Assembly: GCA_944739405.2 (NCBI GenBank)
Contig: OX123197.2
Location: 53,296,047 to 53,360,046, forward strand
Source: Euclidia mi
Lineage: Eukaryota; Arthropoda; Insecta; Lepidoptera; Erebidae
DNA length: 64,000 bases
Direction: 5' to 3'
Part shown: positions 53,400-64,000 of the stretch, in pieces
Layout: each line of letters opens with the position of its first letter
Numbering within the stretch: the stretch's first letter is position 1
Made by a program: the position numbers and the translations under genes
Notes under the pieces: model-generated
Seen by the model: the letters and a program-made list of their open reading frames with translations, nothing else
Database searches by the model: none
What the model was told of the DNA's origin: nothing

Positions 53400-55490
53400 A
53401 CTGCTCCTCCATCATCATCATCATCATATCAGCCAAACGACGTCCACTGCTGGACATAGGCCTCCCCCAAGGTTCTCCACACAGACCGGTCTTGAGCCGC
53501 CCGCATCCAACCGCCTCCCGCAATCTTGACGAGGTCGTCGGTCCACCTTGCGGGGGGCCTACCTCTGCTGCGTCGTCCGGTACATGGTCACCACTCCAGA
53601 ACCTTTCTGCCCCAACGGCCATCGGTTCTTCGAGCTATGTGCCCTGCCCACTGCCACTTCAGCTTGGCTATCCGGAGAGCTATGTCGGCGACTTTGGTTC
53701 TACTGCGGATCTCCTCATTTCTGATTCGATCTCGCAGGGAAACTCCAAGCATAGCTCTCTCCATCGCGCTCTGAGTGACCTTGAGCCTTCTGATAAGGCC
53801 CATAGTGAGCGACCACGTCTCTGATCCGTAAGTCATCACTGGCAACACACACTGGTCAAAGACTTTCGTCTTAAGACACTGCGGCATATCGGACGAGAAG
53901 ATATGTCGTAGCTTCTCGAACGTTGCCCAACCGAGTTGGATTCGACGATTGACCTCCTTCTCGAAGTTGGACCTACCTAATTGGACTACTTGTCCCAGGT
54001 AGGTATACTTGTCGACAACTTCGAGCGTAGAGTTCCCAACCTGAATAGGAGCAGGTACAACATGGACGTTCGACATGATTTTCATCTTGTCCATGTTCAT
54101 CTTAAGACCTGCTTGTTGAGAGACTCTACAGAGGCCATCGAGCATTGTGCCTAGGTCGTCCATGGTCTCAGCCATGACTACGATATCGTCTGCGAATCGA
54201 AGGTGAGTGATGTACTCGCCGTTGATGTTGATGCCGAGCCCATTCCAGTCCAGAAGCTTGAAAACATCCTCCAGCGCAGTGGTAAACAGTTTGGGGGATA
54301 TGTCATCCCCCTGTCTCATCCCTCGCTGGAGTTGAATAGGTTTCGAACTCTGGTCCTGGAGGCGGACTGACATAGTGGCGTTTTCATACAAACACTTCAG
54401 CACTTCGATATATCGGTAGTCAATCCGGCACCGTTGGAGAGACTGTAGTACCGCCCAGGTTTCGATCAAATCGAAGGCTTTCTCATAGTCCACAAACGCC
54501 AAGCATAGGGGCTGGTTATACTCTTCGGACTTCTGTATAACCTGCCGCAGCGTATGTATGTGGTCTATGGTACTATAGCCTTTACAGAAACCGGCTTGTT
54601 TGGGAGGCTGGAAGTCGTCTAGCTTGCTCTCGAGACGATTCGTGATGACCCTCGAAAACAGCTTGTAGACGTGGCTCAGAAGTGTGATGGGTCTGTAGTT
54701 CTTTAAGAGGGTTTTATCCCCCTTCTTAAAGAAAAGCACCACCACACCTCTGTGCCACGCCTGTGGCGTTTTACCCTCGAGAATGACGGAATTAAATAGC
54801 TTCCGGAGGGCTTCTCTAGCGGGTGCACCGCCGGCCTTCAGAAGCTCGCTCGTAATTCCGTCATCACCCGGCGCCTTTTTGTTTTTGAGCTGTTTAAGAG
54901 CCACACTAATCTCGTGCATGCTGACGTCCGGGATATCTTCGGTATAGTGTCGGGTCAATCCAGCTCTAGGGTCTGACGCTGGAGTGCTTGCGGGTTGTTG
55001 CGTTGTCGTGTATAGCTGTCGATAGAACCTTTCGATCTCCTCCAAGAGCTCAGGCTTGGACGATACGATTCTGCCATCTTCCGTCTTCAGCTTTGTCAGC
55101 TGACTCTGCCCAACCGATAGATCTCTTGCTTTTCTGGGGCTTAAAGAATTTAGCCCCTGTTTTATGGACAGCATCCACGAACCCGTTACTGTACTCGTCC
55201 ACATCTACGCATTCGCCCAGGCATTCGAAACGGTTCTTGAGTTCGAGCTGAAAGCTCTCGGGGTTTTGGATATGAACCGGTGCCGGTCGGAGCGTGGACT
55301 TTATCAACCTCGACCGTTCGAGGCTTGTACAGATATTCAATGTGCCTCTTACCATTCGGTGATCGCTCCCCACTTTAAGTGAATTGATCACGGAGACATC
55401 ATTGAATATCTGCCTCTTCGTTGACTGCTCCTCCAGTTTGTTGCAAATAAGTGATTTCGCTGTGAAGTTCACCGCACATTATATTTTCCA
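53400..55490 (-). mobile_element. RTE-clade non-LTR retrotransposon, 5'-truncated, minus strand
   Basis: Reverse transcriptase is nearly complete. The 3' end has the block 'gtccactgctggacataggc' on the plus strand, followed by an ATC repeat tail (53408-53426). This end is typical of lepidopteran RTE elements. The endonuclease is only partly present (55472-55050). Confidence 0.85.
53588..55204 (-). CDS. RTE reverse transcriptase, 538-codon open frame
   Basis: Open across the palm and thumb. Motifs in order: KNKKAPGDDGITSELLK, LKNYRPITLLSHVYKLFSR, QAGFCKGYST, LAFVDYEKAFD, GMRQGDDISP (where related enzymes have G after Q-G-D) and the catalytic FADDIVVMAE. The thumb has YTYLGQVVQ and VMTYGSETWSL, then WAGHIARR. 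The endonuclease section (55472-55050, another frame) has DHRMVRGTL. The C-terminus shifts frame at about 53600, so the copy is close to, but not, intact. Confidence 0.85.
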   Translation of the reverse strand: MWTSTVTGSWMLSIKQGLNSLSPRKARDLSVGQSQLTKLKTEDGRIVSSKPELLEEIERFYRQLYTTTQQPASTPASDPRAGLTRHYTEDIPDVSMHEISVALKQLKNKKAPGDDGITSELLKAGGAPAREALRKLFNSVILEGKTPQAWHRGVVVLFFKKGDKTLLKNYRPITLLSHVYKLFSRVITNRLESKLDDFQPPKQAGFCKGYSTIDHIHTLRQVIQKSEEYNQPLCLAFVDYEKAFDLIETWAVLQSLQRCRIDYRYIEVLKCLYENATMSVRLQDQSSKPIQLQRGMRQGDDISPKLFTTALEDVFKLLDWNGLGININGEYITHLRFADDIVVMAETMDDLGTMLDGLCRVSQQAGLKMNMDKMKIMSNVHVVPAPIQVGNSTLEVVDKYTYLGQVVQLGRSNFEKEVNRRIQLGWATFEKLRHIFSSDMPQCLKTKVFDQCVLPVMTYGSETWSLTMGLIRRLKVTQSAMERAMLGVSLRDRIRNEEIRSRTKVADIALRIAKLKWQWAGHIARRTDGRWGRKVLEW

Positions 55491-55494
55491 ATTC

Positions 55495-56400
55495 TAATAC
55501 ATGAAATGTGGGAATTTTGATATCGTGTCATGATCAGATGTCAACGATTTAGTTCCAAAATAAAGCACCGTCCGTACATTACACTTTCATCTACAGGCTA
55601 ATTACATATTTCCAATCCCACCTCCTCCATTACAGTACATTTCCCATAAAGGTGTACACAATGATTTTATTTCGATCCACCCTCGCTATTTTCCGTCTGC
55701 TAATGTCTTCCAAAAGGATTTCGCGCCATGTTTACCGCTTCGCGAAATGAGAATTTGATTCTGTATACCTTTTTTTAGGGCGTACGGGAGTGTGCTTATG
55801 TAATTTTGTTATAAAGTGTACGTGACAATGTGTGCGTGAAATTTGAATGTCAAATCGTAGCGTATGTAATGTTTGTTTTGCAGATTGGATGCGGTGGCAT
55901 GATATGATTTTGATGCGTATTTGAGGTTTAATTTGTTTGTTTAAACGCTGTAAGTTTAGTAACAGTGGATGATTATATGGTGACTAATCTGAAAAATCGC
56001 GTTATTTGAGTCAATTATATTGCTTATACTAATAGTAATAAATCTATTTTTATCTGACAGCTTTGCATTAAAATATCTGATACACCTGAGTCTTTACTTG
56101 TAACAGAACAACAAGCATTCGCTGTTTTTTGTTTTGTCATACTGAACAACGAACAGAGCCAAACATTGCTGCGAAATGTTTCATGATGATTATAACGAAC
56201 GCTCTAATCAGCAAAAAGGTTAAAGCAAATTTACTGTCCATTCGCTAGAATGATCGCTAGAACGCTTAATGGATTCGCAAAAATGCTCATTACAGGTGAG
56301 TGCTCAAGTGTATCATCACCATAATGCAAAAATTTATAAAAAGCGCTCCAAAGGCCACTGAGCTTTCCCACCATCTTGAGTTTTTTGATAACACTTACAT
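55495..56400. other. Unassigned non-coding stretch
   Basis: AT-rich with no recognised element. Confidence 0.4.
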
Positions 56401-56404
56401 GGGG

Positions 56405-56600
56405 CTCTGATAATAATAATAATAATATTCTACCACATTCACACAACACCATCTAGTCCCAAACTAAGCAGAAGCTTGTAATATGGGTACTAGACAATGG
56501 ATAAACATACATATATACTTTTTTTTGTAAATACATACATATTATACATAGATAACTGATATAGGTAACTGAGTCTCAATTATTATGAAATATTATTAAT
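56405..56600 (-). repeat. Dispersed repeat with TAA-type tail, copy A
   Basis: 'ataataatattctaccaca', 'accatctagtccc' and 'aatggataaacatacatata' occur in the same order as at 56845-57030. The opposite orientation is seen at 63005-63155. It looks like the 3' end of a lepidopteran non-LTR element or SINE. Confidence 0.6.
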
Positions 56601-56844
56601 AAACTGTTTACAAAGTATCACTTGGCCCGTGAGTATACGCATCAGTAAGTATAGGCACACAGGGCGTACGCACGATGCTATTCAAATTTTCCGCGCGACC
56701 CGCTGCTCAGCTAACCACCAGCTACCTGCAACCACCCGATGTTGTAGGGCTGTACGGCAATATCGCTTGATAAAGACATAAATATTTTAAAGTTTCTCAT
56801 CTTGCCACAGGCTGTGCCAGAGGGTACCGTAAAAGTTATTTGCT

Positions 56845-57030
56845 CAGAAATAATAATAATAATATTCTACCACATGCACACAAAACCATCTAGTCCCATA
56901 CTAAGCAGAGCTTTTACTATGGGTTAGTATCCATAATGCTAATCTAGTGATTAGCATAATGGATAAACTTACATATTATATACTTTTTTGTAAATACAAA
57001 CATGTTATACTTACATAGAAACATGTATGT
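56845..57030 (-). repeat. Dispersed repeat, copy B, with an internal palindrome
   Basis: Same family as 56405-56600. Inside it, at about 56932-56962, a palindrome (ccataatgctaatc, 4 bases, gattagcataatgg) with one mismatch replaces a simple 'caatgg' in the relatives. Confidence 0.65.
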
Positions 57031-57039
57031 ATGTAACAT

Positions 57040-58425
57040 AAATATCATCGACAAGGGCGTTATTGTTGGGAAACTCGCCTCAGGTCTCCGTTGTTACGAT
57101 AAATGAAAGAATTGAGAGGTATCATAATTTATTATTTATTTACCGTGACGGATTAAGAATACGGAATGTCACCCACCCACTGTAAGACTGTACCCTTTTA
57201 GCCGGCGTGGGATAGGTAGTAGGCCAAATCCTCCGTTGTCCAGCAGTGGACTTTATTATGACACTTTTCAATCTTTCAAGTATCCTAAGTAAGTTTATAT
57301 TTTTTGGTTTGTTCATAAGTTCATAAAAGACTTCACTTTATACACTATCACTCAATTGTCAACCCTACTAAACCTACCGATGCGAAGAGCAGTGCTGTGA
57401 GTTACTCTACAATAAATTTACGGATACAAACTTGACGTATTGATTACTAGAGAAAATAAGCAAACTTTTTATTACTTCATCATACAGCATTTCACAGTAC
57501 ACTGCTGGACATAGGCATTTCTTAACTTGAGTCACAACTCACAACACAATAGCATTATGTGTCAGTTGTAGTGCTTGACCTACTAGGATACTATAACACG
57601 CTTGGCATACAAGTGGTTTTAGGGTTATATGCCCACTGTGCCGTTGCCCAAAGATACTATTTGCTTCTTAATTTTCCTTAGCCGCCTCTTAGAACATCCA
57701 CGGATTGACATAGGTTAGTGATACTTCTACTCCTAATCCAGACGAATATATCACTTAAATTAGAAGGGATACATTGAGATTATTCTAACAAAACAATAAT
57801 CGGGTACCTACTGTGAATTAACCATATACATAAACACAGCGTCAAAACTTGTACATTGATTTTTCTTTATTATACTGTCCCATTGTTGGGCATAGGTCTC
57901 CCCTACACTTCTCCAAAGCTCCCTGTCTCCAGCTATTATTATTACTGTCTACACCTACTTATAAGGATACCTTTTTCGCACATGGGCTAGCTATTTAACC
58001 TCAGTCTGCCAGTAAACACAGTATTTCTAAAGCAACCGAAATATTAGGTAAAAGTGAAAATCAAGTTTTAGATCTTTCATTGACATGTACTAACACTAAA
58101 AGAAGCTGATAGTAAAAAATTAATTAATAAGTAATTTCATATTTAAATGATTTTATGGAGTAAAAATATATAATTCCCGTCGAGCTATGTGCTGAAGGTG
58201 CCCTGTAAAGGCACAATATAATTACATCCGCCGCAAAATAAGTTTTAGTTGGTTGACTATTAGGTACAGGACCTAATTAATACCTAAATAGAGCAGCTTA
58301 GATTTGATTATAATAAATTAATATTAATAACAAGAGTTTACGACCTTTATTTTCGTAAGCGACCAACCCCGTACCATCAAATTTAATGTTGAATTGAAGT
58401 ATCAGAGATAGAGTATCAGTCTTGA
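57040..58425. other. Non-coding stretch with RTE tail fragments
   Basis: Short blocks near 57230 (ccagcagtggac), 57500 (actgctggacataggc) and 57880-57920 (cattgttgggcataggtctc) resemble RTE 3' ends. No gene recognised. Confidence 0.4.
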
Positions 58426-58429
58426 TCAG

Positions 58430-58671
58430 GTGATCCAGCAGCCAACTCATTTTACCGATCACAGTGAGACCCTAATCGATGTTGTATGCACTGATGCACA
58501 TATTAACTACATTTCAGTCCAACATAAACCTGAATTAGGCCATCATGCCATCATATCTGCGACATTGCAAATTAAAATTAACAAGCCCACCCCACAGTGG
58601 ATCAACTATAGGCCGTTAAAGCACATAATGCCAAATGTTTTTGAAGCTGACCTCAACACAAGACCTCAAAC
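58430..58671 (+). pseudogene. Endonuclease C-terminal part of the interrupted element
   Basis: Contains DHSETLIDVVCTD and PELGHHAIISATL, the last part of an apurinic-type endonuclease (SDH-like position read as GHH here). The frame then breaks at the insertion. Confidence 0.65.
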
Positions 58672-59840
58672 AAGAGCGATTTCGAAAATATAACCAAATG
58701 GGCACATGACAACGGCATCATATTGAATCTGGCGAAAACTAAGTGTATGCACATTCATTCACCACACAATCGCAACGTTAGATTTGTAAACAGTGATAAT
58801 CTCGCAGTGATAGGACACACGTACGAATGTCTGCATAGGAATAAATATAATTGTTATTGTAGTAAATTAGAGTATGTAGATAAGTTTAAATATTTAGGTC
58901 TAACAATAGACAAAACCTTTAATTGGAGATTACATGTAGAGGATATTTGTAATAGGCTAAGATCAGTATTATGTAAGTTTTACCAACTCAAACAGGTATT
59001 GAACAAAAAGACTCTTAGTGTAGTTTATTTCGCTCTTGCCGACTCGTTAATTAGTTATGGGCTCCTAGTATACGGGAGAACCTTTATAACATATTTAAAT
59101 AATATCAAAGACTTACAAATAAGACTGATTAAACTCTTAGTTAGTAAAAACATAAAAGATAAGTGCAATAAAGAGTATGATAAGTTATTCCCTATCTGTA
59201 AAATTATGCCCATAGATAAAAAACTAGAATATTTAACAGGATTGGAATATTATTACAATAATGAATATAAAATAAATGTTAAAAATAAGTACAATACACG
59301 TAGGGTAAGAGAGAACAAACTAGTCCAACCAGAGATAACTAACTATTATGGTAAAAGAACATCTAAGTATTTAGTGCCTAAAGTGTTTAATAAAATAGAT
59401 TTGTTAAGAGAAGAAGCTAAACTTAGTAAAGGGTCACTTAAAACAAAGTTAAAGAATATTATACTTAACTGCTGAGTTTAAGAAATAAACAACAAAAAAA
59501 TCCAAAAGAAAATGTAGATCTATATATGTTTATTTAATATTATAGTGGAGGAAGTTAAAATAAAAGGTGTATTTAAGTATACCTATTTAGTTTATATATA
59601 TTAGTTGGCTAAGATCATAAAAATAAGTGTTAAAATATGGAAGAAGACATAACTAGAATATTTTTTTATTGTGCCATTGTAATAGGTATTGTTTGGTTTG
59701 CTTTTTATTTTTGTAAATTTATATGTAAATGAGCGCCTCTCGCCATCAAACGTAAAAGTGTGGCGAGCTTAGATATAAGAAAATATGGCTTGTAATCATT
59801 TTTAGTACTTAAATAAAAAAAAAAAAAAAAAAAAAAAAAC
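58672..59840 (+). mobile_element. 5'-truncated poly(A) non-LTR element nested in the CR1/L2-like element
   Basis: Encodes the end of a reverse transcriptase and a 0.35-kb 3' region ending in about 28 A (59812-59840). The host element resumes immediately after the A run. The target duplication is short (about 'acaa') and uncertain. The poly(A) points to a Jockey- or R1-type family different from its host. Confidence 0.75.
58723..59475 (+). CDS. C-terminal reverse-transcriptase fragment (thumb and tail)
   Basis: 250 codons. It starts just after the polymerase active site with NLAKTKCMHIH (the KT motif), then YVDKFKYLGLTIDKTFNW and the long Lys/Asn-rich tail (VYGRTFITYLN, NKYNTRRVRENKL, YYGKRTSKYLVPKVFNKI). 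It is open to its natural stop, followed by the 3' region. It cannot act alone, lacking palm and fingers. Confidence 0.75.
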   Translation: MNLAKTKCMHIHSPHNRNVRFVNSDNLAVIGHTYECLHRNKYNCYCSKLEYVDKFKYLGLTIDKTFNWRLHVEDICNRLRSVLCKFYQLKQVLNKKTLSVVYFALADSLISYGLLVYGRTFITYLNNIKDLQIRLIKLLVSKNIKDKCNKEYDKLFPICKIMPIDKKLEYLTGLEYYYNNEYKINVKNKYNTRRVRENKLVQPEITNYYGKRTSKYLVPKVFNKIDLLREEAKLSKGSLKTKLKNIILNC

Positions 59841-59876
59841 AAATTAGATTGGGCTTATATAACTGTTCAGGAAAAT

Positions 59877-61934
59877 GTGAATGACATGGTTTCATTATTT
59901 AACACCTTTATTACAACTCTATTTGATATGCATGCACCAACAACCAGTATTTTAATTAAAGATAGATCTTTTCCCTGGATTACATATACCATTAAAGAAA
60001 TGGTAAAATTACGTAACAAGTATCACGCACGCTATAAATTAAGTAAATCTACCATACACAAAACTTGTTATAAAGACATGAAAAATATTGTAGTAAATGC
60101 AATTGAAAGCGAAAAAAGAGCCTACTTCGAGACATATGTAAACAGAAATATCAGAAACCCAAAGAAGTTATGGTACAATCTGAAATCTACAATTACAATC
60201 GGCAAACCAAAAGTACATGATTTGCCATTTACATTTAATGATCCAGACGATCTCAACAGACATTTTTTAAACATTCCTGGTAATCATACAGTTCTATTAT
60301 CTGATCTGATTTACTTTGAGACAAATAGGTTCCACTCACACTCCTTCAGTCTTGAGCCTGTTAGTGAAGAACTAGTTCATTTGTACATTAAAAGTCTTAA
60401 ACCAAATGCCCTCGGTATTGATACAATTTCACTAGACATGCTGATGATGACTCTTCCACATAGTCTACCATACATCACAGAAATCATCAACAAATCGATC
60501 ACTTCTTCTACCTTTCCTGAAGTATGGAAAACAGCTATTGTTAAGCCCATACCCAAAATCTCTAATCCCATCACTGCCAAGGACCTAAGACCCATCAGTT
60601 TGCTCCCTTGCTTATCAAAGGTACTGGAAAAGGTGGTAAGCAGTCAGTTGAGAAAGTATCTAGAGAATTATGATATAATACCGAAGAAGCAGTCTGGATT
60701 TCGCCAGGGACACAGCACAACCACCACTCTCCTTGATGTGGTCGATGACATACTGGAGGCTAGGGACCAGGGCATGGGTACTATGCTCACACTGCTAGAT
60801 TTTTCGCGCGCCTTCGAAACAATCAATATTTCTCTTCTTCTGGCAAAACTGTCATATTATGGGTGTGACGCAGCAACAGTGAAATGGTTCCACAGTTATC
60901 TGACTGACAGATCACAATTTGTCCAACTGGATAACAACAGGGATGGTACTACGGCCTACTCCTCTTGTTGTCAGGTGACTCGGGGCGTCCCACAGGGATC
61001 TGTACTCAGCCCTCTCCTCTTCATTTTATACTGCGCCGATGTTACCAACCATATTCACAACACCAAGTTCCATATGTATGCTGATGATCTCCAAATATAC
61101 ACCTCCTTTCGTCCTGATGATAGCAATGAGGCTGAAATTAAAATGAATACTGATTTAGAGAGGATAGCTGACTGGGCAAAAAACAATTCACTAGTGCTTA
61201 ATCCTAACAAATCGAAATATATTATATTCGGCTCTAAAGAATGCATTAATAAAATACAGGCCCACAAGCCAGTAGTAATGGTGGATGGTAGTCCCATACA
61301 GCAGGTTAGTGAAGCGCGTAATTTGGGTTTGATCATGGATGGACAATTGCATTTTGAGACGCATGTCCTTGAATCTGTAAAAAACTGTTTTTACCGTCTC
61401 AGATTGCTTTACCGCATCCGGGATCACCTCAGCACAGATGTGCGCATACAACTCTGTGAGTCACTAGTTTTGTCCAAATTGAATTATGCAGACACTGTAT
61501 TTGGTACATGCATATTGAAACGAACGCAAAAATAAATACAGCGAGTACAAAATGCATGTGCTAGGTTTTGTTACAAAATCCCACCGCGCACACATGTCAC
61601 TCCATTTTTGAACAATGGGAACTTCATGAAGATGACTGCACGTAGGTACCTTCATTTGGCAACATTGCTTTTTGGTATAGTTTTATATAAAAAACCAGCT
61701 TACCTCTATGAGAAGTTGACATGGTCGCGAGAGGTTAATACATATAATACAAGGGCCTCATCAGATCTCTTGGTCACCTTGAAGCACCGTACTTCCTCAT
61801 TCAGAGGTGGATTCCGATTTGCTTCCACGAAATGTTGGAATGATCTTCCTCCTCCCCTGCGTAGCCTGAAAACAGTACACACATTCCAAACTAAATTTAA
61901 GCAAATATTATTACAAAGACAAACATTATTATAG
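59877..61934 (+). pseudogene. Reverse transcriptase of the CR1/L2-like element, one stop
   Basis: 685 codons, interrupted only by TAA at 61533. Motifs in order: NPKKLWYNLK, ALGIDTISLDMLM, DLRPISLLPCLSKVLEK, QSGFRQGHSTTT, LTLLDFSRAFET, RGVPQGSVLSPLLFILY and the catalytic YADDLQIYT. The thumb has NLGLIMDGQLHFETHV and KLNYADTVFG, and after the stop RVQNACARFCYKIPP. The C-terminal end FRFASTKCWNDLPPPLRSLK is of the CR1/L2 type. The enzyme domain itself is undamaged. Confidence 0.85.
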
Positions 61935-62578
61935 GTATTGTACAGTGAAGCGGTAACTTACATTTCATCGATATTAAACACGCGTAATATATGACATTTT
62001 CATCATCTGTAGTATAATATTATGTAAACAAATTGTATCTTATAAATTAGTTTGTATTAATAGTAGTAGTTTAGTATTAGTTATTTGTTTTATTGGTACA
62101 ATTTTATTATAACAATTAAAACTTTGAGCAATAGCCGACCGAACACACCATCTGTCAAGTGCATGTCAAGTGTGACAACTTGACAGACGTGATTGTAAAG
62201 CGTTCGGAAACGCATAAAAAAAGTTATCTATTTATCTTGATTTATAATAAGAAATTTATATTCTATATTGTTTTTATTATGATTATTTAATCTATGTATG
62301 TATGCATATTTATTTGATATTTATATATTAATTTATAGTGTATGTACTATTTATATTAATTATAACTAGTTTTAAGAGTTTATATGTATGTAAGAAAGTA
62401 GGTCCTGCGGGAAGATCAGTGTTGCAGTCTCACCCGATTCTGCAACTAATACTGACGCAGGTACCTTATTTGCGATCCAAAAACTGTTTTTCTATAGTCC
62501 ATTTCACACTATGCTGTTGTATCTACTGCATTGGAGTTGCAAATAAAAAACAATTTCATTTCATTTCATTTCATTTCA

Positions 62579-63004
62579 AGTAATAACGACCTTCTTAGTT
62601 CATCATTAGCCCTGTATGCAAGCTGTCTCACTGCTGGGCACGGGCCTCTTCTCACTATGAGAAGGGTAAGGCCATAGTCCACCACGCTGGCCTAGTGCGG
62701 GTTGACAGACCGAATTCCTATATCCCTTATCATTTTAGAGGAGTTCGGTATTGTCAACCTTTTTCTATTGCAATAGTTGGGGTGGTCAATCCGAGGGTGC
62801 GTGGTGGGTTCCTCTTTCCTTCCATTAGGTTTCAATGGAGTTCCGCCAAGTAACGCCTGATTCAATCAACTATGTAATTAAAATTGATAAATTCATCTGC
62901 AATCAGTAATATTCTCTCGATACTGCAGTGAGGCCGGTCAAGTGCCTACAATTATTATCAATTGCGAACGCAAATGATGGATAGTTTAGTTACTTTTTTC
63001 AGAA
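62579..63004. other. Unassigned non-coding stretch
   Basis: The block near 62625-62700 (ctgctgggcacgggcctct, then 'gccatagtccaccacgctgg') is a common lepidopteran retroelement tail. Nothing else recognised. Confidence 0.45.
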
Positions 63005-63155
63005 AGCTGATCTATTTATGTAAAATATGTATGTATTTAAATGTAAATGTATTTATAAAAGTAAGTATATAAGTATGTTTATCCATTGTATAGTATCGGT
63101 AATAGAAGCTTTGCTTAATTGGGAGCTAGATGGTGTTGTGTAGAATATTATTATG
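63005..63155 (+). repeat. Dispersed repeat, copy C
   Basis: 'gtttatccattgtatagta', 'gggagctagatggtgttgt' and 'gaatattattatg' are the reverse complement of the 56.4- and 56.8-kb copies. Confidence 0.6.
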
Positions 63156-63356
63156 ATTTTTAAACTAGGTGTTTGACACTTTTAGACAAGTACCTAACTA
63201 GTATAACTTTATGTTAAATCAGTTTTTTATTAAAGATTTTTTTTTTAAAGATCGCGACTATTTGCCTTTTTTTGTACGGTGCGCTGCACCTACCTTGAAC
63301 GCAGGCAGTCTGTATGATCGTCTGTAAAAGTCAGTCAGCTAATATTATTTTTTATT

Positions 63357-63618
63357 TATTTATTTTATTTATAGTCTCACGCCTGTATCCCCGAAGGGGT
63401 AAGCAGAGGTCTAAATATTACACCCACATTTCGCTATGAATTTTTTAGGTCCCACGTAATAGGGGGCGAGCCTATTGCCGTTACCGGGCAGATCACCAGA
63501 CTCCGGGCTACTACTGAGTATTCGGAAAAACCCAGTAACACTTTTGCCCGACCCGGGAATCGAACCCAGGACCTCCGATCAGCAGTCGCATATGCTATCC
63601 ACTGGACCACGGAGGCAG
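63357..63618 (-). mobile_element. tRNA-derived SINE, complete copy
   Basis: On the minus strand: a tRNA-like head with A box TGGTCCAGTGGATAG and B box GGGTTCGATTCCC, about 35 bases apart. Then come the body 'ggcaataggctcgcc' and 'acgtgggacctaaa', and the end 'ctgcttaccccttcggggat'. The tail is a T/A-rich repeat. The head keeps cloverleaf-like sequence but extends into the SINE body, so it is not a tRNA gene. It is the reference for the fragments at 15.8 and 22.2 kb. Confidence 0.85.
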
Positions 63619-63619
63619 C

Positions 63620-64000
63620 TAATATTATTATTTATGTGAAATACGGCGCAAATAGATGATATTTTATCGTAACCAAATTGGACTACCAACACAACATTCT
63701 TCGACTTTGTTTGACTCAAAACTGTCAATAGAATCTCTTTTAGTCAGTCAACAGTAGTGCATCGTATTACTGTCTGTAATACAAAGTTATCAACAAAACG
63801 CAAGTCTTATATAAGACTAAAGTGTCACATTAAAGAGTGCGGCGCGGAGGCAGGCACATGACCGCGATGGCGGGAGTAGACGTAACAACTAACTTGTGAA
63901 ACAAGGCTTGTACTTTGTATACTTGTTTAACATGAAATATACTGGGGTTTTGATAACAGTTATTGATTGAAAAATAAATTGTTATGAAAATTTCTTATGT
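63620..64000. other. Unassigned end of window
   Basis: Non-coding, with no recognised element. Confidence 0.4.

Larger units (their letters stand above)
58430..62578 (+). mobile_element. CR1/L2-like non-LTR element, interrupted
   Basis: Endonuclease remnant at 58430-58671, then a foreign insertion to 59840. The reverse transcriptase resumes at about 59844 with WAYITVQENVNDM and runs to 61934. A 0.6-kb 3' region ends in (ATTTC)n at 62555-62578. The short-repeat tail rather than poly(A) fits CR1/L2-type elements. It is 5'-truncated. Confidence 0.8.

Noticed and set aside
63540..63618. Possible tRNA gene on the minus strand
   Set aside because: A and B boxes are good, but the sequence continues into a SINE body shared with other copies, so it is a SINE head.

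Overview
This window looks like transposon-dense, AT-rich nuclear DNA from a moth or butterfly. The SINE, Helitron and RTE tails resemble repeats I know from Lepidoptera; that assignment is from recall and was not searched. I find no convincing host protein-coding gene, rRNA gene or functional tRNA gene. Almost everything readable is a mobile element, and many are nested in one another.

The centrepiece is a bounded Maverick/Polinton-type element (endogenous adintovirus-like, double-jelly-roll lineage) at 4033-16307, 12,275 bp. It has perfect 6-bp target-site duplications (GTTGTG) and AG...CT ends. Its terminal repeats are themselves self-complementary hairpins. On the plus strand of its right half are a packaging ATPase, a conserved hypothetical protein, an rve integrase with a chromodomain, a parvovirus-type phospholipase A2, an adenain-like protease, a probable minor capsid protein, a tiny basic protein and a major capsid protein. 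A small spliced gene diverges from the ATPase on the minus strand. No DNA polymerase gene is present beyond a short N-terminal relic inside a fold-back repeat, so the element could not replicate on its own. The capsid genes carry stops and a frameshift, while the ATPase, integrase and phospholipase genes are open.

Right of it lie: a CR1/Jockey-group non-LTR element (about 16.6-20.1 kb); a 5S-rRNA-like SINE (21.6 kb); a Helitron with a poly(A) retroelement inserted (22.4-23.2 kb); nested fold-back elements (25.8-28.3 kb); a full-length LOA/I-like non-LTR element with a perfect 14-bp target duplication (28.4-34.5 kb); a second 5S-like SINE between 150-bp direct repeats (34.7-35.3 kb); an internally deleted non-LTR element (35.3-36.8 kb); a TA-flanked DNA transposon containing a second Helitron with a higher-order minisatellite (37.3-40.6 kb); a Penelope-like element (41.1-43.9 kb, minus); a palindrome with two 1.81-kb arms around a 59-bp spacer, each arm carrying a broken reverse transcriptase (49.0-52.6 kb); an RTE element (53.4-55.5 kb, minus); and a CR1/L2-like element interrupted by another poly(A) element (58.4-62.6 kb).

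What stands out: a polymerase-less Maverick with hairpin termini and apparent core promoters ahead of several genes; a long inverted duplication plus several small near-perfect fold-back hairpins; and a LOA-like ORF2 with seven in-frame stops but no frameshift over 1,208 codons.
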